NCBI GenBank assembly: GCA_035627615.1
Contig: DASPLL010000018.1
Span: 1 to 64,000, forward strand
Direction of reading: 5' to 3'
DNA from: BRH-c25 sp035627615
Lineage (GTDB): Bacteria; Bacillota; Clostridia; Lutisporales; Lutisporaceae
DNA length: 64,000 nucleotides
The notes under the pieces: model-generated
What the model saw: only the letters and a program-made list of their open reading frames with translations
Database searches by the model: none
What the model was told of the DNA's origin: nothing
Translations under genes and position numbers: made by a program
Shown here: positions 52,429 through 60,380 of the stretch, one piece after another
How positions within the stretch are numbered: the first letter of the stretch is position 1
Layout: every line of letters starts with the position of its first letter

Positions 52429-53667
52429 GTGAAATTAAGCTTCAGATTCTTTCCTAAACTTACATCTCTGCAGATGGATATTGTTGAGGAGCTATGCTTT
52501 CATACTACCAAACTCTACAATATTGCCAACTATGAATGCATTACCAATGGGTATAAGTCTTATTATGATATGGAGAAGCTTCATACAACTTGTTGGCATA
52601 AAGCTTTTCTGCATTCACATACATATCAGCAATGTCTTAAAGTGTTGGAACAGGATTGGAAAAGCTACTTTGCCGCTGCAGCTGATTATAAAAACAACCC
52701 ACAGAAGTACAAGGCAATGCCTAAACCACCCAAATACAATAATATGGAAAATCATAAAAATCAAATAATATTCACAAATCCGGCAGTCAGATTTAAGAAC
52801 AATATGCTAATGCTTTCACTGGCTAAAGAAGTACAGGCTAGATTTGGAGTGGAGAGCTTAAACTTTGAAGTTTCAGATAAACTTCAAAAGCTGATGAATC
52901 TGGATAGTATACAACAAGTCAAAATCAAGTACGATCACAGCCAGAAACAATGGTATATCATTATAATCTATAAAGCAGAGACAACTAGTCAAACAACAGG
53001 CAATAACGTCATGGCAGTTGACCTGGGACTAGATAACCTATGTGCTGTTACATTCAGAGATAATCCCGGCCAGTACCTTATAGACGGCAGAAGACTTAAA
53101 GCAAAGAACTCCTACTTCAATAAGCAAATTGCATATTACACATCCTTGGAGATGAAAAAGTCAGGAAATACCAGATTCAAACGCACAGCACGAATAAGGA
53201 AGCTACAAAAGCAACGGAATGACTATATACAAGACTGCCTGCATAAAGCCAGTAGGAAGCTTATAGAGATGGCCTTGCTGAATAATTGTTCAACTATAGT
53301 AATCGGAGACATATCAGGCATTAAGCAGGAGTCACCCATAGAAGGCTTTGTGCAAATACCCATTCAGAGACTTGTAGAACAGATAAAGTATAAAGCAGAA
53401 ATAGTGGGTATTGAGGTAGTACTGCAAGAAGAAAGCTATACCTCGGGAGTATCAGCTATAGACCTGGAGCCGGTCGATAAAGTCCATTACAATAAGAATC
53501 GAAGAATAGCCAGGGGCTTGTTCAAAAGTAATGAAGGATTTCTAATAAATGCAGATATTAACGGTAGTCTGAATATACTGCGTAAATATAAAAATGTAGT
53601 CCCAGAGCTTGTAATACAAGTGAGGGATAATGGGTTAGTGGATAACCCCATAAGGATAGCTGCCTAA
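52429..53667 (+). CDS. tnpB: TnpB-family RNA-guided nuclease (IS605 OrfB type), RuvC-II variant
   Basis: A 412-residue TnpB. An N-terminal HTH_OrfB_IS605-type region spans about 1-130. RuvC-I has Asp198 in AVDLGLDN, the arginine-rich bridge TRFKRTARIRKLQKQR follows near 245-260, and RuvC-III has Asp376 in INADINGS. At RuvC-II the chain reads STIVIGDISG (Asp294) where most TnpB proteins have an ED or EN pair. The region between II and III (YTSGVSAIDLE) lacks the four zinc cysteines. This zinc-less branch is common in Clostridia; whether it cuts DNA cannot be told from sequence. The start is GTG 52429 behind GGAGGTG; an upstream in-frame ATG lies inside the promoter. Confidence 0.88.
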   Translation: MKLSFRFFPKLTSLQMDIVEELCFHTTKLYNIANYECITNGYKSYYDMEKLHTTCWHKAFLHSHTYQQCLKVLEQDWKSYFAAAADYKNNPQKYKAMPKPPKYNNMENHKNQIIFTNPAVRFKNNMLMLSLAKEVQARFGVESLNFEVSDKLQKLMNLDSIQQVKIKYDHSQKQWYIIIIYKAETTSQTTGNNVMAVDLGLDNLCAVTFRDNPGQYLIDGRRLKAKNSYFNKQIAYYTSLEMKKSGNTRFKRTARIRKLQKQRNDYIQDCLHKASRKLIEMALLNNCSTIVIGDISGIKQESPIEGFVQIPIQRLVEQIKYKAEIVGIEVVLQEESYTSGVSAIDLEPVDKVHYNKNRRIARGLFKSNEGFLINADINGSLNILRKYKNVVPELVIQVRDNGLVDNPIRIAA

Positions 53668-53718
53668 AACACAGTCGGTCTTATGAAGCTGCCACTTCTA
53701 TAAGTGGTAGTAATTCAC

Positions 53719-53936
53719 GGATAATTACCATTACCAGGCCAAATACTCCTCCACCTTTTTTTGTTTTCCCGGTTTTAACCCATCTCCCGCCGTGTGTTCC
53801 GTGAAACATCCGTGTGAATCCGTGTTACCCTTTCCTATACCCTAAAGGAATACCCAGGTTCTCCTCGCATCTCGTATCTCGTATCTCGCATCTGTGCACG
53901 ATAGTGCGCATTTTTCTACAAGCTTCACCATTTTTA
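53719..53936. repeat. Intergenic segment with CCGTG short repeats and heptamer palindrome copy 7 (half)
   Basis: Bases 53788-53829 contain four CCGTG units at irregular 9-14 nt spacing. Bases 53826-53896 hold the core (TACCCTAAAGGAATACCCA) and one arm (CTCGCATCTCGTATCTCG) of the heptamer palindrome family. No coding potential is seen. Confidence 0.6.
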
Positions 53937-53965
53937 TTGACATAAATGACAGAAATGTCTATACT
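53937..53965 (+). promoter_or_regulatory. Promoter of the GntR-family regulator
   Basis: TTGACA (53937-53942) and TATACT (53960-53965) are 17 nt apart. Confidence 0.8.
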
Positions 53966-54020
53966 GTACATATATGGTATACACGGTATTAACAGTATAC
54001 ACACTATGAACAGAATGTAC
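53964..54020. promoter_or_regulatory. Nested inverted repeats, probable GntR operator
   Basis: Just after the -10, two GTATAC units about 20 nt apart lie within an outer TGTACA...TGTACA pair. YtrA-type GntR proteins bind such dyads near their own promoter. Autoregulation is inferred. Confidence 0.45.
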
Positions 54021-54112
54021 AATTTTGGCGCTTCCACTGTGCTTAGCAACCCATAACAGTTGGGACAGAGCCTGCCCCACAGTCAGTTTTCACATAGGCG
54101 AGGTGTATATAT

Positions 54113-54487
54113 ATGGATATAACAGTCAGTAATTCGACACATGAACCAATATATGAACAGATAGCTGAGCAAATAAAAAAATTGATTATAAATCAGCAGC
54201 TAAAGCCTGGAGAGGGGTTACCCTCCATCAGGAAGCTGGCTTCTGATCTGCATATAAGTGTTATTACGACCAAAAGAGCCTATGATGAGCTTGAAAAGGA
54301 AGGCTTCATCGAGACGGTAGTGGGCAAAGGCTGCTTTGTTTCCAGGGAGAACAAGGAATTTATCAAGGAAAAGAAGATAAGGATAGTTGAGGACAAGCTG
54401 TCGGAGGTTATAAAGGAAAGCAGAGTATTGAACATAGGCCTTCAGGGGCTGAAAATGATGCTTGAGGTCCTTTACAGGGAAGTGTAA
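54113..54487 (+). CDS. GntR-family (YtrA subfamily) transcriptional regulator
   Basis: A 124-residue protein. The wHTH has PIYEQIAEQIKKLIINQQL, then GLPSIRKLASDLHISVITTKRAYDELEKEGF and a wing GKGCFVS. A short helical tail replaces a full effector domain, which defines the YtrA subfamily. Such proteins usually control ABC transporters; none is adjacent here and the next genes are the ger operon. GAGGTG precedes ATG 54113. Confidence 0.88.
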   Translation: MDITVSNSTHEPIYEQIAEQIKKLIINQQLKPGEGLPSIRKLASDLHISVITTKRAYDELEKEGFIETVVGKGCFVSRENKEFIKEKKIRIVEDKLSEVIKESRVLNIGLQGLKMMLEVLYREV

Positions 54488-54580
54488 TAAAAAAGCTTTG
54501 ATTGAAGAATATCAACAACCAAGGAAGCCTTTTATGAAACTCGCTTACGGGGCATGATAAATAAAGGTGGAATTGATGCT
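54486..54580 (+). repeat. AACAACCAA-core element, copy c
   Basis: AAAAAAGCTTTGATT...AACAACCAA (54514-54522) GGAAGCCTTTTATGAAACTCG and a CATGATAAATAAAGGTGGAAT tail. It aligns along about 95 nt with copy b. Confidence 0.65.
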
Positions 54581-54611
54581 CCTGCTCGTTATAAAATACA
54601 TATACTATGAA

Positions 54612-54650
54612 AATAATAACTCAAATGGGATTTGAGTTATTATTTTTTTT
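54612..54650 (+). terminator. Strong terminator or attenuator directly before gerA
   Basis: AATAATAACTCAAAT and ATTTGAGTTATTATT form a perfect 15-bp stem with a GGG loop and at least seven trailing Ts. It ends 28 nt before the gerA start, leaving no room for a separate promoter downstream. Confidence 0.75.
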
Positions 54651-54678
54651 GAGTACGCTGGAGCAGCAAGGAGAGGTA

Positions 54679-56163
54679 ATGATGAGAGATAAAGAGGAAT
54701 GGTTCAGGCGTGAGCTGGCGGGCAACGGGGATATAGTCTTCAGGGAGTTGATGATTGGAGGCAATGAAGAGCTGGCTGCTGTGCTTGTATATATGTACGG
54801 CAGTATAGACAAGACCTTGCTTAATACTGATGTAATAAAACCTCTTATGACTTTCAAGGACAAGGCTGTGGATAATTCTGACGCAAATACTGCTGTTAAG
54901 AAGATAATGGAAAGCTGCTTAAGCGTAGGAACAATAAAGGTAGTAACGGACAAGAACCTTGCAAAGGATATGATCTTCGAGGGTAAAGTTATTCTATTGC
55001 TGAACAATACTGATCAGATAATAATACTGGAGGCGGGCGGAGCAAAAGAAAGGTCTATAGATGAGCCTGAAAATGAAAAGGCGCTGAGGGGAACAAAGGA
55101 AGGATTCATTGAAGACATCTGGGTTAATATAGCCCTGATAAGAAGAACGCTGCCGGACCCGGCATTGAAGGTCGAGGTTTCCAAAGTAGGAAGGAGGACA
55201 AAGACCAGCCTTGCAGTTGTATATATAGAGAATTTGGCGGATGAAAAGCTCATAAAAGAAGTCAAAAGCCGGATAAAAAAGATAGATGTTGACGGAATAT
55301 TGGGCAATGGCTATATAGAAGAATTTATTGAGGATGATCCTTATTCACCCTTTCCACAGACCCAGGGGACGGAAAAGCCTGATAAGGTAGCCGCTGGCCT
55401 GCTTGAAGGAAGAATTGCAATTTTCCTTGATCGGACAGCCATGGTGCTTTTGCTGCCTGCCCAGCTTATCCAGTTTTTTCAGGCACCGGAGGATTACTAT
55501 GAACGCATGTACATAGGTACATATATAAGGATCCTGCGAGGCATTGCATTCCTTGTGACGACAAGTGCAACGCCAGCCTACATTGCGTTAAACTCTTTTC
55601 ATCCGGAGCTGGTCCCTCTGGAACTGCTGCTGAATTTAGCGGAGATGAGAAAGCGTGTAGCCTTTCCTCCTATCGTGGAGGCGTTAATAATGGAGTTTGT
55701 AATAGAAGCCCTAAGGGAAGCCGGCCTGAGACTGCCTGCGGCAGTGGCGACGACTTTGGGAGTGGTAGGCGGCATAATACTGGGGGATGCGGCAGTAAGG
55801 TCCAACCTGGTCAGTCCGGCAATGATCATAGTAATTACAATAACAATCATATGCAATTTCATTATACCCAACTACAGTCTCTCCCTTGTTATCAGGCTTT
55901 TGAGGCTTTTTCTCATTTTCATGGCTGCAGCCTTTGGAGCCTTTGGAGTCACTTTGGGCTGGCTGATAATAATAATACACCTTTGCAGGCTGGAAAGCTT
56001 CGGCGTACCTTATTTTGCCCCTCTGGCACCCACCAGGTTCAAGGATCTCAAGGATATATACTTCAGGGTGCCTATCTGGGCTATGAAGGAGAGGCCAGTA
56101 TCAATCCCTTCCAAGGATAAGAAAAGAATGGCTGATTCAAGGGAGCAAAAGGATGAAAAGTAA
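54679..56163 (+). CDS. gerKA: Spore germination protein, GerAA/GerKA family
   Basis: A 494-residue A subunit of a germinant receptor in the spore inner membrane. An N-terminal cytoplasmic domain of about 270 residues begins WFRRELAGNGDIVFRELMIGG. The GerA core follows: VDGILGNGYIEEFIEDDPYSPFPQ near 215-238, GRIAIFLDRTAMVLLLP, and about five transmembrane helices to residue 455. It senses nutrients with the B and C subunits. An earlier in-frame ATG at 54607 lies inside the upstream terminator, so ATG 54679 with AAGGAGAGGTA is chosen. It overlaps the B subunit gene by 11 nt. Confidence 0.92.
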   Translation: MMRDKEEWFRRELAGNGDIVFRELMIGGNEELAAVLVYMYGSIDKTLLNTDVIKPLMTFKDKAVDNSDANTAVKKIMESCLSVGTIKVVTDKNLAKDMIFEGKVILLLNNTDQIIILEAGGAKERSIDEPENEKALRGTKEGFIEDIWVNIALIRRTLPDPALKVEVSKVGRRTKTSLAVVYIENLADEKLIKEVKSRIKKIDVDGILGNGYIEEFIEDDPYSPFPQTQGTEKPDKVAAGLLEGRIAIFLDRTAMVLLLPAQLIQFFQAPEDYYERMYIGTYIRILRGIAFLVTTSATPAYIALNSFHPELVPLELLLNLAEMRKRVAFPPIVEALIMEFVIEALREAGLRLPAAVATTLGVVGGIILGDAAVRSNLVSPAMIIVITITIICNFIIPNYSLSLVIRLLRLFLIFMAAAFGAFGVTLGWLIIIIHLCRLESFGVPYFAPLAPTRFKDLKDIYFRVPIWAMKERPVSIPSKDKKRMADSREQKDEK

Positions 56164-57259
56164 CACCGGGTCAGAAATCACAAGCAAACAACTCATATTT
56201 GTCATGATAGGGACTATGCTCGGCTCGGGAATACTAAGCCTTCCGCGCCTAGCCGCTAAGGAAGCGGGACAGGATGGCTGGATGGCAGTTATTCTTGGAG
56301 CCTTGTTTCCCCTTGCATCATTGTCCTTAATAAGGTTGCTGTACAAAAAAAATAATGAAGCCAGTTTTGTGAAGGTATGCAGGCAAGTCAGCGGCAAATG
56401 GATGGGAGGCCTTTTCAGCATAATATTCGCAGTATATTCCATACTGACGTCCGGAATACTTCTCAGGGTATTCATAGAAGTGGTTTCATTGTTCCTGCTC
56501 ACTGAGACACCCTTGCTGGTGAAGCTGATAATGATGCTTTCGGTAAGCGCTTACCTTGCAGCAAGCAATGCAAAGGTATTGGGGCGGGTAAATGAGTTCC
56601 TGTTCTACCTGCTGCTGCCTATTATATTCTTCGCACTGCCTGCAATAACGGAAAACGCTGATATACACAATCTGATGCCTGTTTTCAACCACAAGCTGTC
56701 AGACTATGCCAGGGCATCGCTTGCAACAGGCTTAGCTTACTCCGGGTTTGAGCTTTACATTGTTTTTCATCCTTATGTATCAAGGGAGAAGGATGCTTTT
56801 GGAGCAAGCCTGTATGCAGTCCTGATAACCCTTGTCATTTATTTGTATTTCGTTATCAGTACAGTTATGGTTTTTGGCACCGAGCTTGTCCAGGTATTTG
56901 CCTGGCCTAGCCTAAGGGTGCTGGGTACCTTAGAGGTGCCAATATTTGAAAGAATAGAATTCTTTTTTATCCAATGGTGGATTGCGGTATCCTTCAGGCC
57001 TATCACCATCCAGTACTTTTGTGCAAGCCATATAATTACTGAGCTTTTCAAAATGAAATCTCAGACATGGAGTACCTTGGCCATGTTCCCGTTTATCATC
57101 CTCATAGCCTATTATCCGAAAGACATTTTCCAGGTCTTCAAGTACTCTGATTATATAGGCCGGGCGGCATTGATAATCGGCATAGCATTACCACTCATAC
57201 TTATCATATTCGGTTTCTTCGCCGGAATGAAGGGAGCAGCAAAGGATGAAAACACATAG
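56153..57259 (+). CDS. gerKB: Spore germination permease, GerAB/GerKB family
   Basis: A 368-residue membrane protein with about ten helices, related to APC amino acid transporters. The first helix IFVMIGTMLGSGILSLPRLAAKEAG contains the APC-like GSGIL turn. This subunit forms the ligand-binding pocket for the germinant. It is translationally coupled at both ends (11- and 14-nt overlaps). Confidence 0.92.
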   Translation: MKSNTGSEITSKQLIFVMIGTMLGSGILSLPRLAAKEAGQDGWMAVILGALFPLASLSLIRLLYKKNNEASFVKVCRQVSGKWMGGLFSIIFAVYSILTSGILLRVFIEVVSLFLLTETPLLVKLIMMLSVSAYLAASNAKVLGRVNEFLFYLLLPIIFFALPAITENADIHNLMPVFNHKLSDYARASLATGLAYSGFELYIVFHPYVSREKDAFGASLYAVLITLVIYLYFVISTVMVFGTELVQVFAWPSLRVLGTLEVPIFERIEFFFIQWWIAVSFRPITIQYFCASHIITELFKMKSQTWSTLAMFPFIILIAYYPKDIFQVFKYSDYIGRAALIIGIALPLILIIFGFFAGMKGAAKDENT

Positions 57260-58379
57260 AAGATTGATACGTATATCTGCCGTTTTGCTATGCTTGCTGA
57301 TGCTTACAGGCTGCTGGGATTCAAAAGAACTGGATGACTTATCGATACCTCTTATTGTCGCCTATGACAAGATATTGGAGAAAGAAAAGGAATACCCTGA
57401 TGACAAATATCTTGTCACTATGGGAGTTCCGGTATTCTATGAGGATGTGAAGGAGAAATTTCATGTTATAGATACTACAGGGCAGATTATAGGAGAAGCA
57501 AGAGGAAGAAGGAACACACAGATTGGTGAGCAGGTGATATTCGGACAGCTGCAGCTTCTGCTGCTAGGTGCCGAGCTTGGCAAAAAAGAAAATCTTCTGG
57601 AAATAACTGATGCAATAACAAGAAACCCGAAGGTAAAAGCTTCAATTTTTGTTATAATTGCAAAGGGAAGGGCTGTAGACATTATGAAGACTCCGATTCA
57701 CAGCTATCCAAATGTGGGAATATATTTGAAGGCTCTGATAGAGAGCAGCAGGAATACCAATTTTTTCCCATATACCACGTTATTCCACTTCAACAGGGAC
57801 TTAATAAGCTATGAAACAGCGGCTTTACTGCCGCATATCGCTTATGCAAAAGGAGAAGTCAAGCTGGCAGGCTCATGCTTGGTGAATAAAGGGAAAATAA
57901 CAGGGGAAATGGGCAGGGAAGAGACTGAGACAGCGGTCATGCTGAGAGGGATCGAATGCAGGGGCACACTATCCTTTAAAGTGGAAGAGGATGGAGAAGT
58001 AATTGATGAGGCAACCTTTGAAGGCACCAACAGCAGGAAAGTGACCGTGGAAAGATTGGATGACAAATATGCTTTCAATATACAGATAAAGCTGGATGGA
58101 GCAATAGTGGAGCATAAGAAGCTTAAGCCGATGCAGGACGGAACCGACCTGATGAAGGTTTTTCAGGACTCCCTTGAACAGCACATAAAAAAGAGGGCGG
58201 AAGCTTTGGTGGAAAAAACCCAGGAGGAATTCAAGTTTGATGCATTGAGTCTTGCTAATCACATTAAGGCGCATACCAGGGAAAAGCTTACAAAAGATGA
58301 TATAGACAGGATAATCCAGGAAGCAGAGATCAATGTGGAGGTTAATGTGCAGATAAGAAATGCTGGTGGAAAAATGTAA
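57246..58379 (+). CDS. gerKC: Spore germination lipoprotein, GerAC/GerKC family
   Basis: A 377-residue lipoprotein. The signal peptide ends in the lipobox LTGC, and WDSKELDDL follows directly, as is standard for GerAC. The middle RGRRNTQIGEQVIFGQLQLLLLG region and C-terminal domain match the family. It anchors in the spore inner membrane and is required for receptor function. It is the last gene of the operon. Confidence 0.92.
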   Translation: MKTHRRLIRISAVLLCLLMLTGCWDSKELDDLSIPLIVAYDKILEKEKEYPDDKYLVTMGVPVFYEDVKEKFHVIDTTGQIIGEARGRRNTQIGEQVIFGQLQLLLLGAELGKKENLLEITDAITRNPKVKASIFVIIAKGRAVDIMKTPIHSYPNVGIYLKALIESSRNTNFFPYTTLFHFNRDLISYETAALLPHIAYAKGEVKLAGSCLVNKGKITGEMGREETETAVMLRGIECRGTLSFKVEEDGEVIDEATFEGTNSRKVTVERLDDKYAFNIQIKLDGAIVEHKKLKPMQDGTDLMKVFQDSLEQHIKKRAEALVEKTQEEFKFDALSLANHIKAHTREKLTKDDIDRIIQEAEINVEVNVQIRNAGGKM

Positions 58380-58452
58380 CAGTCCGGTACATTTTTGATT
58401 TTTATTTAATATAGTATTATAATGAATGGACATGGAGATTTCCATATTTTTA

Positions 58453-58558
58453 TAGCGCCTCGTAAAGTATATCACTTCTTGAGCGTGCGAGGCACTGAAT
58501 CAAGGTTGCGTTATTTAACATATGAATGTCAGATTAGATGTAATGTTAAATAACGCTA
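58453..58558 (+). repeat. CCTCG two-hairpin element, copy A
   Basis: Hairpin 1 pairs GCCTCG (58457-58462) with CGAGGC (58488-58493). Hairpin 2 pairs GCGTTATTTAACA (58508-58520) with TGTTAAATAACGC (58544-58556). Copy B follows without a gap. Confidence 0.85.
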
Positions 58559-58664
58559 AGCGCCTCGTAAAGTATATCCCCTCCAGGGTATGCGAGGCAC
58601 TGAATTTAGGAAGCGCTTATTAACACTATGAAAGATAAAAATCTGTTGTGTTAATAAACACTAA
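58559..58664 (+). repeat. CCTCG two-hairpin element, copy B (tandem with A)
   Basis: It has the same length and order as copy A. Hairpin 1 has GCCTCGTAAAGTATATC in common. Hairpin 2 pairs CTTATTAACAC with GTGTTAATAA, different bases from copy A but the same fold. Confidence 0.85.
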
Positions 58665-58681
58665 GTATACGGGGTGTTAAA

Positions 58682-59863
58682 TTGCTTACAAATTTACTGG
58701 TAAAGACCTTTATAAGAGGTAGTGAAAATATCAGGGATAAACAGGTCAGGCAGAAATACGGATACCTTGGTGGCTTCGTCGGCATAGTCTGCAATATAAT
58801 ACTATCCGGTGTAAAGGTCGCAGTAGGCCTGATGGCTAATAGCATTGCCATCACAGCCGATGCTGTGAACAATATGTCTGATGCCGCTTCTGCGATAATT
58901 ACACTGGTCGGCTTTAAGATTACCAACAAGCCTGCCGACAGGGAGCATCCCTTCGGACATGCCAGGATAGAATATGTATCGGCGATGATCGTATCCTTTA
59001 TGGTAATACTTGTAGGCTTTGAATTTCTGAAGAGCTCCTTTGAAAGAGTGAGGAATCCTGAGGCGATCAAATTCGATATAATATCTTTTTCCGTGCTTAT
59101 AATATCCATAGGAGTAAAGGTCTGGCTAAGCAGATTTTACAAAAGCATAGGCGCGCGGATAGGCAGCAAGGCCATGGAAGCTTCTGCCACAGACAGCTTA
59201 AGCGATGTGATAACCTCATCGGTGGTTGCTCTCTCACTGCTGACCTCCCTTTGGATAACCTTTCCCATTGATGGGTATATAGGGCTCCTGGTATCGGCAT
59301 TCATCATTTATTCGGGAATAAACCTCACTAAGGAAACATTGGATCCGCTGCTGGGAGAAGCACCGGAGCCGGAGTTCATAACTGAGATAACGGAAAAGAC
59401 CATGAGATATGACGGTATAATAGGGATACATGATATGATAGTACACAACTACGGCCCCGGCAGGTGTGTAGTATCGCTGCATGCTGAGATTCCTGCCAAA
59501 ATGGATATCATGAAGGCTCATGACATAATAGACCTGGCTGAACAGGAAATCTCAGAAGAAATGGACATACATATCGTGATACACATGGATCCGATCAATA
59601 CCGACGACAAAGTAGTCCAGGAGGCACAGGACAGGGTAATCAAAGTAATAACTGAGCTGCATGAGGAATTATCGATACATGACTTCAGGATAGTGGGCGG
59701 AGAAGAGCACATGAACCTGATATTTGATCTGGTGGTACCCTATGAATATGATGAGGAGATGGCAAAGGATCTGACAAAGGAAGTGGCTCATGCCATAAAA
59801 GCAAAGTATCCCAATTACAATGCAGTCATTTATATTGACAGGGCATATTCCGTTTTGAATTAA
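58682..59863 (+). CDS. Cation diffusion facilitator, Mn(II)-exporter-like
   Basis: A 393-residue CDF with six transmembrane helices (about 30-220) and a C-terminal metallochaperone-like domain (about 230-310), followed by an unusual extra 80 residues. Metal site: TM2 has N-x3-D (ADAVNNMSD), the cytoplasmic loop has HPFGH, and TM5 has D-x3-D (TDSLSD). This N-x3-D / D-x3-D pair is the pattern described for MntE-type manganese exporters rather than the His-containing zinc type. The start is TTG 58682 after GGGGTG. It sits between tandem and inverted copies of the CCTCG element. Confidence 0.87.
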   Translation: MLTNLLVKTFIRGSENIRDKQVRQKYGYLGGFVGIVCNIILSGVKVAVGLMANSIAITADAVNNMSDAASAIITLVGFKITNKPADREHPFGHARIEYVSAMIVSFMVILVGFEFLKSSFERVRNPEAIKFDIISFSVLIISIGVKVWLSRFYKSIGARIGSKAMEASATDSLSDVITSSVVALSLLTSLWITFPIDGYIGLLVSAFIIYSGINLTKETLDPLLGEAPEPEFITEITEKTMRYDGIIGIHDMIVHNYGPGRCVVSLHAEIPAKMDIMKAHDIIDLAEQEISEEMDIHIVIHMDPINTDDKVVQEAQDRVIKVITELHEELSIHDFRIVGGEEHMNLIFDLVVPYEYDEEMAKDLTKEVAHAIKAKYPNYNAVIYIDRAYSVLN

Positions 59864-59984
59864 CGGCTGGTATCCGGCATATTCAATATTTGAGAATAGC
59901 ATTGGACATAATAGTAAAGAGCTTGACAGGGCAATATTTCATAATATATAATTATGAGTATTAATTTTAATGAATAAAATGGCG

Positions 59985-60226
59985 TTGAAGAGGACAGTAG
60001 TAAAGAAAGCAAATCTCAGAGAGGCGGTCATTTGGTGAAAGATCGTCATTTGCCGGTTTATGAAGATCACCTTGGAGCCGGGGGGCTGAATTCAGTAAGC
60101 CTTTTCGCAGACATGCGTTATATGTATTGAGTGATGCGCTGATTTCATATATAGGTGCATAACCTGGGTGGTACCGCGGTATAATATCGTCCCTTCGGCT
60201 TTGGCTGAAGGGATTTTTATTTTCAC
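59985..60226 (+). promoter_or_regulatory. T-box leader (tRNA-Ile) of ileS
   Basis: The antiterminator holds GGGTGGTACCGCGG at 60166-60179. The terminator CCCTTCGGC/GGCTGAAGGG with a T run is at 60192-60222. The specifier is ATC (Ile) at 60066-60068 in GAAGATCACC. Confidence 0.93.
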
Positions 60227-60243
60227 GAGCCCTACCCCGTACT

Positions 60244-60350
60244 AGTGCTTATTAACACAACAAATTTCTAATCTTTCAAAGTGTTAATAAGCACAACATT
60301 GATTCAGTGCCTCGCATGCCCTAGAAGGGATATACGTTACGAGGCACTAA
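60244..60350 (-). repeat. CCTCG two-hairpin element, copy C (inverted)
   Basis: Hairpin 2 pairs GTGCTTATTAACAC (60245-60258) with GTGTTAATAAGCAC (60281-60294), 14 bp and perfect. Hairpin 1 pairs AGTGCCTCG (60306-60314) with CGAGGCACT (60340-60348). It lies between the ileS T-box terminator and the ileS start. Confidence 0.85.
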
Positions 60351-60380
60351 GTATATAAATTCTGAGAAAGGATGTTTTAT

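Larger units (their letters stand above)
52320..53718 (+). mobile_element. IS605-family element carrying only tnpB
   Basis: The tnpB gene is flanked by noncoding ends and has no tnpA partner, so the unit depends on transposase in trans. The left end has a GAGAG/CTCTC mini-hairpin at 52332-52343. The right end has CCACTT/AAGTGG at 53691-53706 followed by TAGTAATTCAC, a plausible element end at 53718. The omega RNA of TnpB would span the 3' end of the gene and this right end, with the guide starting at 53719. Boundaries are estimates. Confidence 0.65.

Noticed and set aside
52429..53667. Cas12-type CRISPR effector
   Set aside because: Size and domain order are those of an IS605 TnpB, and there is no array or adaptation gene nearby.
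54607..54678. N-terminal extension of gerKA from ATG 54607
   Set aside because: It translates a perfect terminator hairpin. ATG 54679 has the ribosome binding site and family start.
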